64,000 nucleotides of DNA from Muribaculaceae bacterium (GTDB lineage Bacteria; Bacteroidota; Bacteroidia; Bacteroidales; Muribaculaceae). The notes under the pieces are model-generated. The model saw nothing but the letters and a program-made list of their open reading frames with translations. It did no database searches and was not told the origin of the DNA. Location: contig JAFRRT010000038.1 in the NCBI GenBank assembly GCA_017427945.1, positions 1-64,000 of the forward strand, written 5' to 3'. This document shows, one piece after another, positions 34,447 through 42,613 of this stretch (the stretch's first letter is position 1; every line of letters starts with the position of its first letter). The position numbers and the translations under genes are program-made.

Positions 34447-34980
34447 ATGCTTATGATGGAAACCGAAAGGATATTGTTGCGCCCGTGGCGCGAGAGTGAT
34501 GCCGAGTCGCTTTACAAGTATGCCAGTGACCCTGACGTAGGGTTGCGTGCCGGCTGGCCACCTCACAAAAGTGTGGAGGAAAGTCTGGAGATTATCCGCA
34601 CGGTGTTTGGTAATGCCACAACGTGGGCTGTTGAACTTAAAGAAACCGGTGAGGCCATCGGAGCGATAGGCTACGGTCCCTCATGCGACTGCAAACTGCC
34701 TGCACGTGAGAATGAGCCCATTGCGGGCTACTGGATTGCCAAACCCTATTGGAATCAAGGCATCTGCACCGAAGCGCTCAGGCTGATGATTGAGCAAATC
34801 CGCGAGAAGACAGACATTCCATCGCTTATTAGCGGCCATTTCATCGACAATCCTGCTTCGGGTCATGTAATGGAGAAATGCGGTTTCGTGCCTACTGGCG
34901 AAACCTGTATCGATGAGAGCCAGTACCAGGGCGAAAATCGCCCGATTCGAGTCCTTCGCCTGGAGTTGTTGAGGGATTAG
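34447..34980 (+). CDS. GNAT N-acetyltransferase (RimJ/RimL-like)
   Basis: 177 residues; the start could also be Met3 or Met4 (34453/34456), giving METERILLRPWRESDAE, the usual beginning of this family. The GNAT fold shows the acetyl-CoA pyrophosphate loop around IAKPYWNQGICTEALRLM (about 97-114) and the terminal beta hairpin NPASGHVMEKCGFVPTGE, typical of RimJ/RimL-type enzymes. These act on protein N-termini, but many paralogues modify antibiotics or small amines. It follows the broken GNAT by 3 bases and is followed by a strong bidirectional hairpin. Cytoplasmic. Substrate unknown. Confidence 0.85.
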   Translation: MLMMETERILLRPWRESDAESLYKYASDPDVGLRAGWPPHKSVEESLEIIRTVFGNATTWAVELKETGEAIGAIGYGPSCDCKLPARENEPIAGYWIAKPYWNQGICTEALRLMIEQIREKTDIPSLISGHFIDNPASGHVMEKCGFVPTGETCIDESQYQGENRPIRVLRLELLRD

Positions 34981-35008
34981 TTAATAACTGATAGAATCGA
35001 AACAGCAA

Positions 35009-35037
35009 AGAGGGCACTTCATTGTGAAGTGCCCTCT
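35009..35037. terminator. Bidirectional terminator
   Basis: 13-base perfect arms AGAGGGCACTTCA / TGAAGTGCCCTCT with a 3-base loop, between two converging genes. Confidence 0.75.
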
Positions 35038-35060
35038 CGTGTTCTCATTTGATGGCTGTG

Positions 35061-35420
35061 TCAGTCCTTAAACTTGATGATGGTGTCTTTGCCCGCGTAA
35101 ATCTCGACAATGTCTTGGTAGAGCAGCCGCTCGTTCTGCTGGCGGATCATCACCTGGCGGGTGCCTTGCTGTGCTCCGTAGCGGGTGCCTTTGACTTCAC
35201 CGTCGACAATTTGGGCCGTGGAGGCAAGGAACGTCTTGTCGAGGCCTGAAATGTTGACCCAAAGGTCATCGTATTGACGTCCCGATTCGCTCACGAAAAC
35301 CAGAAAACCGAAGGTGTCGCGGGAGGCGTAATCACTGGCCAGCTTATAACTCTCACCCGAGCAGCCGCTAAGCAGCAGACACACGAGTGCAGTCAAAGCC
35401 ACGAGAAGCCGTTTCATCAT
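35061..35420 (-). CDS. Small lipoprotein, unknown function
   Basis: 119 residues. Signal peptide with lipobox LLSGC (cleavage before Cys20 or so), so the protein should be lipid-anchored in the envelope. The remaining 95 residues are beta-rich with no recognised domain (FGFLVFVSESGRQYDDLW, GTRQVMIRQQNERLLYQDIVEI). The first ATG directly abuts the stop codon of the threonine dehydrogenase gene, so the two are co-transcribed and possibly translationally coupled; the second codon is also ATG. A functional link to threonine metabolism is not implied. It ends before the hairpin terminator at 35009-35037. Confidence 0.7.
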   Translation of the reverse strand: MMKRLLVALTALVCLLLSGCSGESYKLASDYASRDTFGFLVFVSESGRQYDDLWVNISGLDKTFLASTAQIVDGEVKGTRYGAQQGTRQVMIRQQNERLLYQDIVEIYAGKDTIIKFKD

Positions 35421-36380
35421 TTACTTTTTAAGTCCGAACTTGATGCGCAGCTTCTCAATCATGTCCACGGTCATGGCGTCGAGGTCATACTCGGGTTTCC
35501 AGTCCCACTCAACGCGTGCACATGTGTCATCCAGCTTGTTGGGCCAGCTGTCGGCAATGCCTTGACGCAGCGGGTCAACGTCATACTCCATCTCAAACTC
35601 GGGGATGTACTCCTTGATCTTGTGATAGATAACCTCGGGGTCAAAGCTCATTGAAGCGATGTTGAACGAGTTGCGGTGAACCAGTCTCGACGGGTCTGCC
35701 TCCATAATCTCGATGGCGGCGCGCAGGGCGTCGGGCATGTACATCATGTCCATCAGGGTGCCGGCGGCAATAGGACACATGAATTTCTTGCCCTGTACTG
35801 CACTGTAGTAGATGTCAACGGCATAGTCGGTGGTACCACCGCCTGGAGGTGTCACGTAACTGATCAGGCCGGGGAAACGCACCGAGCGGGTGTCCACACC
35901 GAACTTCTGGGCGTAGTAGTTGCTGAGCAACTCACCGGTCACCTTGGTGACGCCGTACATCGTGCGGGGCTGCTGGATGGTATCTTGAGGGGTACCGTCC
36001 TTGGGCGCATTGGGACCAAAAGAACCAATGCTACTGGGCGTGAACACTGCACAGTGTTTCTCGCGTGAAACCTCAAGCACATTCATCAGACCGTCGATGC
36101 CGATGTGCCATGCCAGCTGGGGTTTGTTCTCGGCAACGGCACTCAAAAGGGCTGCCAGGTTATAAATCGTGTCGATGTTGTATTTATCGACCACCTCAGC
36201 GATTTGTTGGGCGTTGGTGATGTCAACGATTTCCGAAGGGCCGCTCTCGGCGAGTTCGCCCTTAGGTTCTGCACCAGGGATGTAGCCAGCTACGACATTA
36301 CCTGTGTAGATGCCTCTCAACTTCATTGTCAGCTCCGAGCCGATTTGTCCCGTTGAGCCGATAATCAGAATATTCTTCAT
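35421..36380 (-). CDS. tdh: SDR-type L-threonine 3-dehydrogenase
   Basis: 319 residues. Extended short-chain dehydrogenase fold: NAD-binding GSTGQIG at 8-14, catalytic Ser in PSSIGSFGP (116-123), and Tyr142/Lys146 in MYGVTK. Segments such as GPNAPKDGTPQDT, FPGLISYVTPPGGGTTDYAV and YMPDALRA are characteristic of the GalE-like threonine dehydrogenases found in Bacteroidetes, rather than of sugar epimerases. The reaction converts threonine to 2-amino-3-oxobutyrate, which feeds glycine via KBL. No kbl is adjacent in this window. A -7 box TATTTTTG lies at 36432-36425, about 45 bases before the ATG. The lipoprotein gene follows without a gap. Confidence 0.85.
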   Translation of the reverse strand: MKNILIIGSTGQIGSELTMKLRGIYTGNVVAGYIPGAEPKGELAESGPSEIVDITNAQQIAEVVDKYNIDTIYNLAALLSAVAENKPQLAWHIGIDGLMNVLEVSREKHCAVFTPSSIGSFGPNAPKDGTPQDTIQQPRTMYGVTKVTGELLSNYYAQKFGVDTRSVRFPGLISYVTPPGGGTTDYAVDIYYSAVQGKKFMCPIAAGTLMDMMYMPDALRAAIEIMEADPSRLVHRNSFNIASMSFDPEVIYHKIKEYIPEFEMEYDVDPLRQGIADSWPNKLDDTCARVEWDWKPEYDLDAMTVDMIEKLRIKFGLKK

Positions 36381-36572
36381 TGCAGTAAAAGTTTATGTCT
36401 AGGTCTATGTTTTCTTAACAAGCTACAAAAATACACCATTTCTGATAATTACGCAATACCCGCCATAATATTTTTTGATGCACAAAAAAATAGTGGGGCG
36501 GGGGTGGAGTGAGGTTGGAGAAAAAGTATTATCTTTGCAGAGTAGACAACCGACCATCATTTTTTGAAATCC

Positions 36573-38327
36573 ATGGACGAAAAATATATTGTTTCGGCGC
36601 GCAAATACAGGCCCTCGACGTTCCGCAGCGTGGTGGGACAGCAGTCGTTGACCCACACCCTGAAGTCGGCCATCGCCAGTGGACGCCTGGCTCATGCTTA
36701 CTTGTTCTGTGGCCCTCGCGGCGTGGGCAAAACGACCTGTGCTCGCATTTTTGCCAAGACCATCAACTGTGAGCACCCCACGCCCGAGGGCGAGGCCTGC
36801 AACGAGTGCCCGTCATGCATTGCGTTCAACGAACAGCGGTCTTACAACATCAACGAGCAGGATGCCGCATCAAACAACAGCGTGGATAATATCCGCGACT
36901 TGACCGAGCAGGTGCGCATTCCGCCGCAGACGGGCCGTTACCGTGTATTCATCATTGATGAGGTCCACATGTTGTCTCAGGCCGCGTTCAATGCTTTCCT
37001 CAAGACCCTTGAGGAGCCGCCTGAATATGCCATTTTCATCCTTGCTACGACCGAAAAGCAAAAGGTCATCCCCACTATTCTGTCCCGCTGCCAGATTTAT
37101 GATTTCGCACGTATCACGGTGCCCGACATCGTACAGCAGTTGCAGTATGTTTGTGAGCAGGAGAACATCGAAGCCGAGCCCGCCGCGCTCAACGTCATTG
37201 CCCAAAAGGCCGATGGCGCCATGCGTGACGCCCTGTCAATCTTTGACCAGGTGGCTGCCTCGACCGAGGGTCATATCACCTACCAGAGTGCTCTCGAAAA
37301 CCTGAATGTGCTGGATTATGACTATTACTTCAGGCTTGTGGATACGTTCCTGACTGGCGATGTGAACCAAGCGTTACTCATCTATAAGGAAATTCGTGAC
37401 AAGGGTTTTGACTCACAGTTTTTTATCAACGGCTTGGCGCAGCACTTGCGTGATTTGATGGTCGCTGCAACGCCGCAGACGCGTCGTTTGCTCGAAATGA
37501 ACGATGAGGTGGCACAACGCTATGGCGAGCAGAGCGTCAGGTTGGCACCTGGCTTCTATTACCGTGCGCTCGATTTATGCAATAGTTGTGACTTGAATTA
37601 CCGCAATGCCAGCAGTAAGCAACTGTTGGTGGAACTGACGCTGATAAAGCTTTGCCAGTTGGTGACTCCGCAGCCCCAACAGGCGGCTCAACCGTCTATA
37701 CAAAAGATTCCGGCTGCCGCGCCGGCCCCTGCACAAGCCGCTCCACCGCGTCCTGCCCCGCAGTCGCCCGCACCGCAGGCCAAAGCCGCACCGGCACCAC
37801 CACGCCCTCAGGCGCCCCAACGCCCCGTTCAGCCTTCTCCGGCATCGACCGCACAATCGGCAACAAGGAGTCTGGAGAACAGGCCGCGCGTCATGATGAA
37901 TGTGGCTAAGGAAGCCGTTGCTGCCCCTCAGACTGCACCTGCTACCCCTAAACGTGACACCGCGTTCACTGTCGACCAGTTGCAGGAAGCGTGGCGCGAA
38001 TACATTGAGACCCATCCGCAGGAGAAGGCTTTGCTGGCAACGATGTCTTATGCCCAGCCGCAGGCTGTCGGTGACAATCCCGAGCATTATGTGGTGACGG
38101 TTGCCAGCCCCACCGAACTCAAGAATGTTGAAGAGCACAGGAGCGGCTTGATGTCATTCCTTTGCGATGCCTTGCGCAACGACCGTCTGACTCTTGACGT
38201 GAAAGTCAGTGATGTGCCTATGGACACGCCAAAAATTCTGTCCCCTCGGGAGATCGTTGAGGAGATGAAGCAGCACAATCCCGACTTCATCCAGTTTATA
38301 AAGGATTTCGACCTCGGGCTGGCTTGA
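36573..38327 (+). CDS. dnaX: DNA polymerase III subunit gamma/tau
   Basis: 584 residues from the ATG at 36573; an in-frame TTG nine bases earlier is less likely. Clamp-loader AAA+ ATPase that loads the beta clamp and organises the replisome. Walker A GPRGVGKTT lies at 47-55, zinc ligands Cys66, Cys76, Cys79 and Cys82, and the Walker B DEVH at 129-132. SRC motif LSRCQIYDF follows. Residues about 365-440 are a Pro/Ala/Gln-rich linker, then a C-terminal domain ending at 584. The frame is continuous; I see no A-AAA-AAG slippery site, so a short gamma form is not supported. A -7 box TATCTTTG lies at 36530-36537. Confidence 0.95.
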   Translation: MDEKYIVSARKYRPSTFRSVVGQQSLTHTLKSAIASGRLAHAYLFCGPRGVGKTTCARIFAKTINCEHPTPEGEACNECPSCIAFNEQRSYNINEQDAASNNSVDNIRDLTEQVRIPPQTGRYRVFIIDEVHMLSQAAFNAFLKTLEEPPEYAIFILATTEKQKVIPTILSRCQIYDFARITVPDIVQQLQYVCEQENIEAEPAALNVIAQKADGAMRDALSIFDQVAASTEGHITYQSALENLNVLDYDYYFRLVDTFLTGDVNQALLIYKEIRDKGFDSQFFINGLAQHLRDLMVAATPQTRRLLEMNDEVAQRYGEQSVRLAPGFYYRALDLCNSCDLNYRNASSKQLLVELTLIKLCQLVTPQPQQAAQPSIQKIPAAAPAPAQAAPPRPAPQSPAPQAKAAPAPPRPQAPQRPVQPSPASTAQSATRSLENRPRVMMNVAKEAVAAPQTAPATPKRDTAFTVDQLQEAWREYIETHPQEKALLATMSYAQPQAVGDNPEHYVVTVASPTELKNVEEHRSGLMSFLCDALRNDRLTLDVKVSDVPMDTPKILSPREIVEEMKQHNPDFIQFIKDFDLGLA

Positions 38328-38349
38328 GCCGGTTTGGGTGATGATTAAC

Positions 38350-38382
38350 AAGGGAGGGCCCATAGTGTTAGGGCCCTCCCTT
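38350..38382. terminator. Bidirectional terminator between dnaX and CotH gene
   Basis: 12-base GC-rich arms AAGGGAGGGCCC / GGGCCCTCCCTT with a 9-base loop, between convergent genes. Confidence 0.8.
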
Positions 38383-38411
38383 GCTGTTGATCGGAAATAT
38401 CTGCTGAGCCT

Positions 38412-40034
38412 TTACTGTTGCATGTTGTTGATGCTTTCGGCCTTGACGGTAAAGAAGTTGTTCTCATCGTCATTCAGCATGTTGTATTCAGGGTGGTTAC
38501 TGAATGATGCAGGCTTGTCTTCGATTTCCATCTCGCGATTGGTGTCGTTGGCGATGTATGGCTCAATGAGCGAATGCCAAGCTCGGATGCGGGCTTGAGC
38601 AGACTCGCGATCAATCAGGGCGTTTCTCTCTTCAATCAATTCCAAGAGATGATTGATATAGATTTGGCGAAAATCTTCATACCTCAAAATTCTGGCAATA
38701 AGAGGATTGGTGTTGTCTCCCCATTGCAGGGGATTTTGTCGACCCGAGTCAGATAAGTGTCCCGCTTCGCTGCAAGTTCCCAACGAACTGTCATAATCGT
38801 ACGGGATAAAGAAGAATTTGTAGTCATTCAAGCCCTTGCCGTTGAAGTAGATGTAGTAGTTGTTGGCATTGTTCCAATAGTCGTCCCACATGCCCAGGAC
38901 AACATTGACGGCATAGGTCTTGAGCAGCAGGTCAACATCAGTGACTTCCTGTATCCAGGTGTAGAACTTGCTTTCGCTCAGGGTGTTGAGTTTGTTCATA
39001 AAGTCAACTAACTGAGCACGTGCCGTATCAAACTCTTCGGTCTGGGTCTTAAGCGTGTAGGTGTGCATGTCATCGCTGTCATCATCATACCAGATGTCAC
39101 CGTTGGGGTTGTTCAGCCCGGCCCCACCTGAATCAAGATGGCGGCATTTCCATAGGTAGCCGTTGCTGGCTCCGAACTGTTCTTTCCTGTCCTTGAGGAA
39201 ACGCTTGTCGATGGGCTCTAACAATTGATAAACGCCAAAGTATGCCTCATTGTCATCGCCCTCGACATGAAGCCACAGTCGGCAGAACTCATCACGTATT
39301 GCACTCCATACACCAGCGCGCTTAAAGAGGTCATAGCAGAATTTCTCGCGTATATAGCTGGGGTCGTTAGAGCAACACCTGAGGTGAATCTTGCGGATGC
39401 CATGAATGGTGTGTTCATCCTCATCGATATACTTGCGCAGGTTGACGCCGAAGTGAACCCGTCGCCACAGGGTCGTGTTGGTCTGGTGAGGCACAAAGTA
39501 TTGTCGGCCCTCGGGGCGATGGCGGGAGGAGTTTCCCTTAAGGCGCAGTCCCACGCTATCGACCACCGTTGTGTCATTGCCCTTGATGTATGTGATGTCG
39601 GCCATGATGTATTGACGGGTATAATGGTTTTCATCATACATGGCCAGGAGCCTGTTCCACTCGCTGAGGCTTACCTCAAGGTGAATCTCGGGAAAAGCGT
39701 CTTTGTCCCACACATAGTCGTAGCTCTCCTTGATACGTTCGGGCCAAGTTCCAAACAGCAAGTAGTCGATGAGTACCGTCACGTCTGAAATGCTGACTTT
39801 GTTGTCATAGTTCATGTCGCAACGTATGCGGGTGTCATAGTTCGCAAATTCTCCCAACAGGATGTCGATGAGGCTCGATACATCTGCAATTGAGATGTGG
39901 CCATCGCCGTTCACATCGCCTACCGTTTGGTTGAAAGTTGCTTCCTTCGAAACGATATCATCGGCCGCTGTTGCTGTCAGTGGCAGAGCAAATGCAAGTG
40001 CAAGTGCTATGAAGAATAATAAATACCTTTTCAT
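38412..40034 (-). CDS. Secreted CotH kinase-like protein with N-terminal dockerin
   Basis: 540 residues. Signal peptide 1-23 (ATA). Residues 39-96 are a dockerin-like pair (DVNGDGHISIADV, DMNYDNKVSISDV), here located before, not after, the catalytic domain. The CotH domain spans about 105-515, with the metal-binding PYDYDSSLG at 411-419 (Asp413, Asp415), RLKGNSSR near 164 and NNYYIYFNG near 391. CotH domains in spore coats are atypical protein kinases; the Bacteroidales secreted relatives are uncharacterised. It lies just downstream of a close paralogue (37-base gap), evidently a tandem duplication. Terminator lies between it and dnaX. Confidence 0.85.
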   Translation of the reverse strand: MKRYLLFFIALALAFALPLTATAADDIVSKEATFNQTVGDVNGDGHISIADVSSLIDILLGEFANYDTRIRCDMNYDNKVSISDVTVLIDYLLFGTWPERIKESYDYVWDKDAFPEIHLEVSLSEWNRLLAMYDENHYTRQYIMADITYIKGNDTTVVDSVGLRLKGNSSRHRPEGRQYFVPHQTNTTLWRRVHFGVNLRKYIDEDEHTIHGIRKIHLRCCSNDPSYIREKFCYDLFKRAGVWSAIRDEFCRLWLHVEGDDNEAYFGVYQLLEPIDKRFLKDRKEQFGASNGYLWKCRHLDSGGAGLNNPNGDIWYDDDSDDMHTYTLKTQTEEFDTARAQLVDFMNKLNTLSESKFYTWIQEVTDVDLLLKTYAVNVVLGMWDDYWNNANNYYIYFNGKGLNDYKFFFIPYDYDSSLGTCSEAGHLSDSGRQNPLQWGDNTNPLIARILRYEDFRQIYINHLLELIEERNALIDRESAQARIRAWHSLIEPYIANDTNREMEIEDKPASFSNHPEYNMLNDDENNFFTVKAESINNMQQ

Positions 40035-40070
40035 TAGATTTCAAATTATTGTTGTATGAGTTATTGCGTT

Positions 40071-42005
40071 TTATTGAGAAATAGCGTTGATGCTGGCAGC
40101 TTTGGCAGTGAAGAAATTGTCACTGTTGGACTTCAGCAGGTTGTACTCGCTGTGGTTGCCCCACGAGGCGGGCTTGTCCTCGATGACCGTATCCTCGCCT
40201 GTTTCGTTGTTAACGTAGTCAGCGATTTTGTTCTGCCATGCACGGATGCGGGCTTGGGCTATCGACCTGTCCATCATGGCGTTACCTTCGGTAATCAGGA
40301 ACTTCAGGTGATTGATGTAAATGGCTTTGAAATCGTCAAATTTCAATAGTCTGGAAATAAGCTTGTTGCCATCGGTTCCCCACATGAGCGGGTTTTGTCG
40401 TCCTGCATCATCCTGGTTGCCGCACCTGAGGCTGGTGCCCAGCGTGTTGTCATAGTCGTAGGGGATGAAGAAGAACTTGTAGCCCTCAAGGTGCCTGTCG
40501 TTGAAGTAGATGTAGTAGTTGTTGGCATTGTTCCAATAGTCGTCCCACATGCCCACAGCAACGTTGACGGCATAGGTCTTGAGCAGCAGGTCCACATCGG
40601 TCACTTCCTGAATCCACTCGCGGAAGTCATTGTCATTAAAGCTGTTGAGCTGATTCATGAAAGCTTGGAGCTGGACTTTTGCACTGTCAAACTCTTCGGT
40701 CTGTGTCTCGAGGGTATAGGCATGGCGGTCGTCAGTGTCATCGTCATACCAGATGTCGCCGTTGGGGTTGTTCAGCCCCGCTGCTCCATTGCGGCATTTC
40801 CACAGGTAGCCGTTGCTGCCGCCAAAACGGTTTTTGCGGTCCTTGAGATAGCGCTTGTCGATGGGCTCAAGCAGCTCATACACCCCATAATAGACCTCGT
40901 TTGCGTCACCCTCGACGTGGAGCCACAGGCGGCAGTAGTTGTCGCGAATGGCGGTCCATACCCCAGCGCGGCGGAACAACTCGTAGCAGAACATCTCGCG
41001 CACATAGGCAGGATCGTCCTTGAACCACTTGAGGTGGAGTTTGCGCACGCCCTGAATGGTGTGGGCGTCATCATCGACATATTTGCGCAGGTTGACGCCG
41101 AAGTGCACGTGATGCCAATCGGTGTTGCCGGCCTGGTGCATCTCGCCGCGCCAGTTCTCGGGCCTGCGACGTGACGTGTTGCCCTTGAGACGGATGCCAA
41201 CGCTATCGACAACGGTCGTCTCGCCACCCTTGACAAAAGAAATGGTGCCCATGACATATTGCGTCGTATAGGCATTGGCGTCATAGAGCGTCAGCAGTCT
41301 GTTCCATTCGGCAAGGCTCACGTCGAGATGTATCTCGGGCAGGGCATCGTCGTCCCACACATAGTCGTAGCCCTCCTTGACGGGCTCAGGAACCGTGCCG
41401 CCCAACAAGAGGTCGATGAGTTGAGTGACGTCGCCAATTGTCACCTCCTTGTCGCCGTTGACGTCAGCCCGCTTCAGGACATCGTAGTTTGGTGACCCAC
41501 CCAGCAGGATGTCGATTAATACAGTCACATCGCCAATCGTGACTTCCCCGTCGCCGTTCACGTCCCCTTTGGGTAAGGTGTAAGGGTTGGGGACTGCAGG
41601 CTCCTGATATTCCTCGACGCCGAAGGTGAGATCCGTGAGGTTGAAGGTGAAAGTATAATCCACCCCCGTTCCCGTGAATCGGTAGGAATGGTTGTTGTTG
41701 CTCTTTTGTGTCGTGTAGGTGTTGCCCACGATGACATCTTGGCTGCCGTTGCCGTTTGGCCCGTAGCGGTAATTGGCATTGAAATAGTTCCAGTCGTCGG
41801 TTTGCCCGTCGGCAAAGACAAACCACACCGTCCCGCTCACGTTCACGGTGAGGGTATAGACATTGTTGCCTTTATTGCTCATTTCAATGCCGCCGGCCGG
41901 ATTCCAGTTGCCGAAGGGGGTGTTGCCCACCATGTAGATAGCGGCACGTGCGGGCATCAGTGCCAGCACGAGTGCCATGATGGTCAAGAGGTAATACTTC
42001 TTCAT
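40071..42005 (-). CDS. Secreted CotH kinase-like protein with extra N-terminal beta domain and internal dockerin
   Basis: 644 residues. Signal peptide about 1-21. Residues 22-130 form a beta-sandwich rich in Trp, Tyr and Asn (IYMVGNTPFGNWNPAGG, DDWNYFNANYRYGPNG), resembling starch-binding or SusE-like carbohydrate-binding modules. Residues 147-202 are a dockerin-like pair (DVNGDGEVTIGDV, DVNGDKEVTIGDV). The CotH domain follows, about 60-70% identical by eye to the 38412 paralogue, with PYDYDNTLG as the metal motif. The added binding module is the main difference. Probably an extracellular, carbohydrate-associated protein; kinase activity on a secreted partner is an inference from the family. 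Confidence 0.85.
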   Translation of the reverse strand: MKKYYLLTIMALVLALMPARAAIYMVGNTPFGNWNPAGGIEMSNKGNNVYTLTVNVSGTVWFVFADGQTDDWNYFNANYRYGPNGNGSQDVIVGNTYTTQKSNNNHSYRFTGTGVDYTFTFNLTDLTFGVEEYQEPAVPNPYTLPKGDVNGDGEVTIGDVTVLIDILLGGSPNYDVLKRADVNGDKEVTIGDVTQLIDLLLGGTVPEPVKEGYDYVWDDDALPEIHLDVSLAEWNRLLTLYDANAYTTQYVMGTISFVKGGETTVVDSVGIRLKGNTSRRRPENWRGEMHQAGNTDWHHVHFGVNLRKYVDDDAHTIQGVRKLHLKWFKDDPAYVREMFCYELFRRAGVWTAIRDNYCRLWLHVEGDANEVYYGVYELLEPIDKRYLKDRKNRFGGSNGYLWKCRNGAAGLNNPNGDIWYDDDTDDRHAYTLETQTEEFDSAKVQLQAFMNQLNSFNDNDFREWIQEVTDVDLLLKTYAVNVAVGMWDDYWNNANNYYIYFNDRHLEGYKFFFIPYDYDNTLGTSLRCGNQDDAGRQNPLMWGTDGNKLISRLLKFDDFKAIYINHLKFLITEGNAMMDRSIAQARIRAWQNKIADYVNNETGEDTVIEDKPASWGNHSEYNLLKSNSDNFFTAKAASINAISQ

Positions 42006-42059
42006 CTTGAATTTTGGTTTTATTATATCATCTCACTATAGCACGATACTATAGCAATA

Positions 42060-42575
42060 TTACTCTTCGTACCAGGTGGAATACATCAGGTAGTTCTTGG
42101 CGATCTTCACGTTGATTTCGCTGGCCTGCTTGGGGTCAACCATCTTCTTGAATTTCGCGGGGCTGCCGGCCCACAGCTCGTGGGGACCCACCTTGGTGCC
42201 GCCCAGCACAACGCTGCCAGCTGCAATGATGGCACCCTCGCCAATTTCGGCGTGGTCCAGGATGATACTACCCATGCCGATGAGCGCCATGTCACCGATT
42301 TTGGCGCCGTGAACAACCACGTTGTGCCCGATGGACACGTCATTGCCGATTTCGGTGACCGATTTCTCGTAAAGAGTGTGTATCACGCTGTTGTCCTGAA
42401 TGTTGACGCGGTTGCCTATGGTAATGGTGTTCACGTCACCGCGCAACACGGCGTTGAACCAGATGCTGCAGTCGTTACCCATTGTCACATCGCCAACGAC
42501 GACGGCGCTGTCGGCGAGGAAGCAGTTCTCGCCGATCTTGGGGTCAAAACCCCTTACTTTTTTGATGATAGCCAT
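42060..42575 (-). CDS. Gamma-class carbonic anhydrase-like hexapeptide protein
   Basis: 171 residues, left-handed beta-helix built from hexapeptide repeats ([LIV]GxxxxI patterns such as VVVGDVTMG, ITIGNRVNI, SIGHNVVV). The three zinc-binding histidines are at 66, 84 and 89 (VIHTLYE, IGHNVVVHG). Arg45 and Asp47 in LRGDVN match the active-site pair. The family hydrates CO2 in Cam, but the YrdA/PaaY subgroup to which this belongs by length often has weak or no carbonic anhydrase activity. Cytoplasmic trimer. It lies directly downstream of pepP (38-base gap) and may share its transcript. Confidence 0.88.
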   Translation of the reverse strand: MAIIKKVRGFDPKIGENCFLADSAVVVGDVTMGNDCSIWFNAVLRGDVNTITIGNRVNIQDNSVIHTLYEKSVTEIGNDVSIGHNVVVHGAKIGDMALIGMGSIILDHAEIGEGAIIAAGSVVLGGTKVGPHELWAGSPAKFKKMVDPKQASEINVKIAKNYLMYSTWYEE

Positions 42576-42613
42576 TATTTAGTTTAGTGTTTAATGTTTA
42601 GAGTATAGAGATA

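Noticed and set aside
36573-38327. Programmed frameshift in dnaX producing a short gamma form
   Set aside because: No slippery heptamer with a following structure was seen and the frame is continuous.
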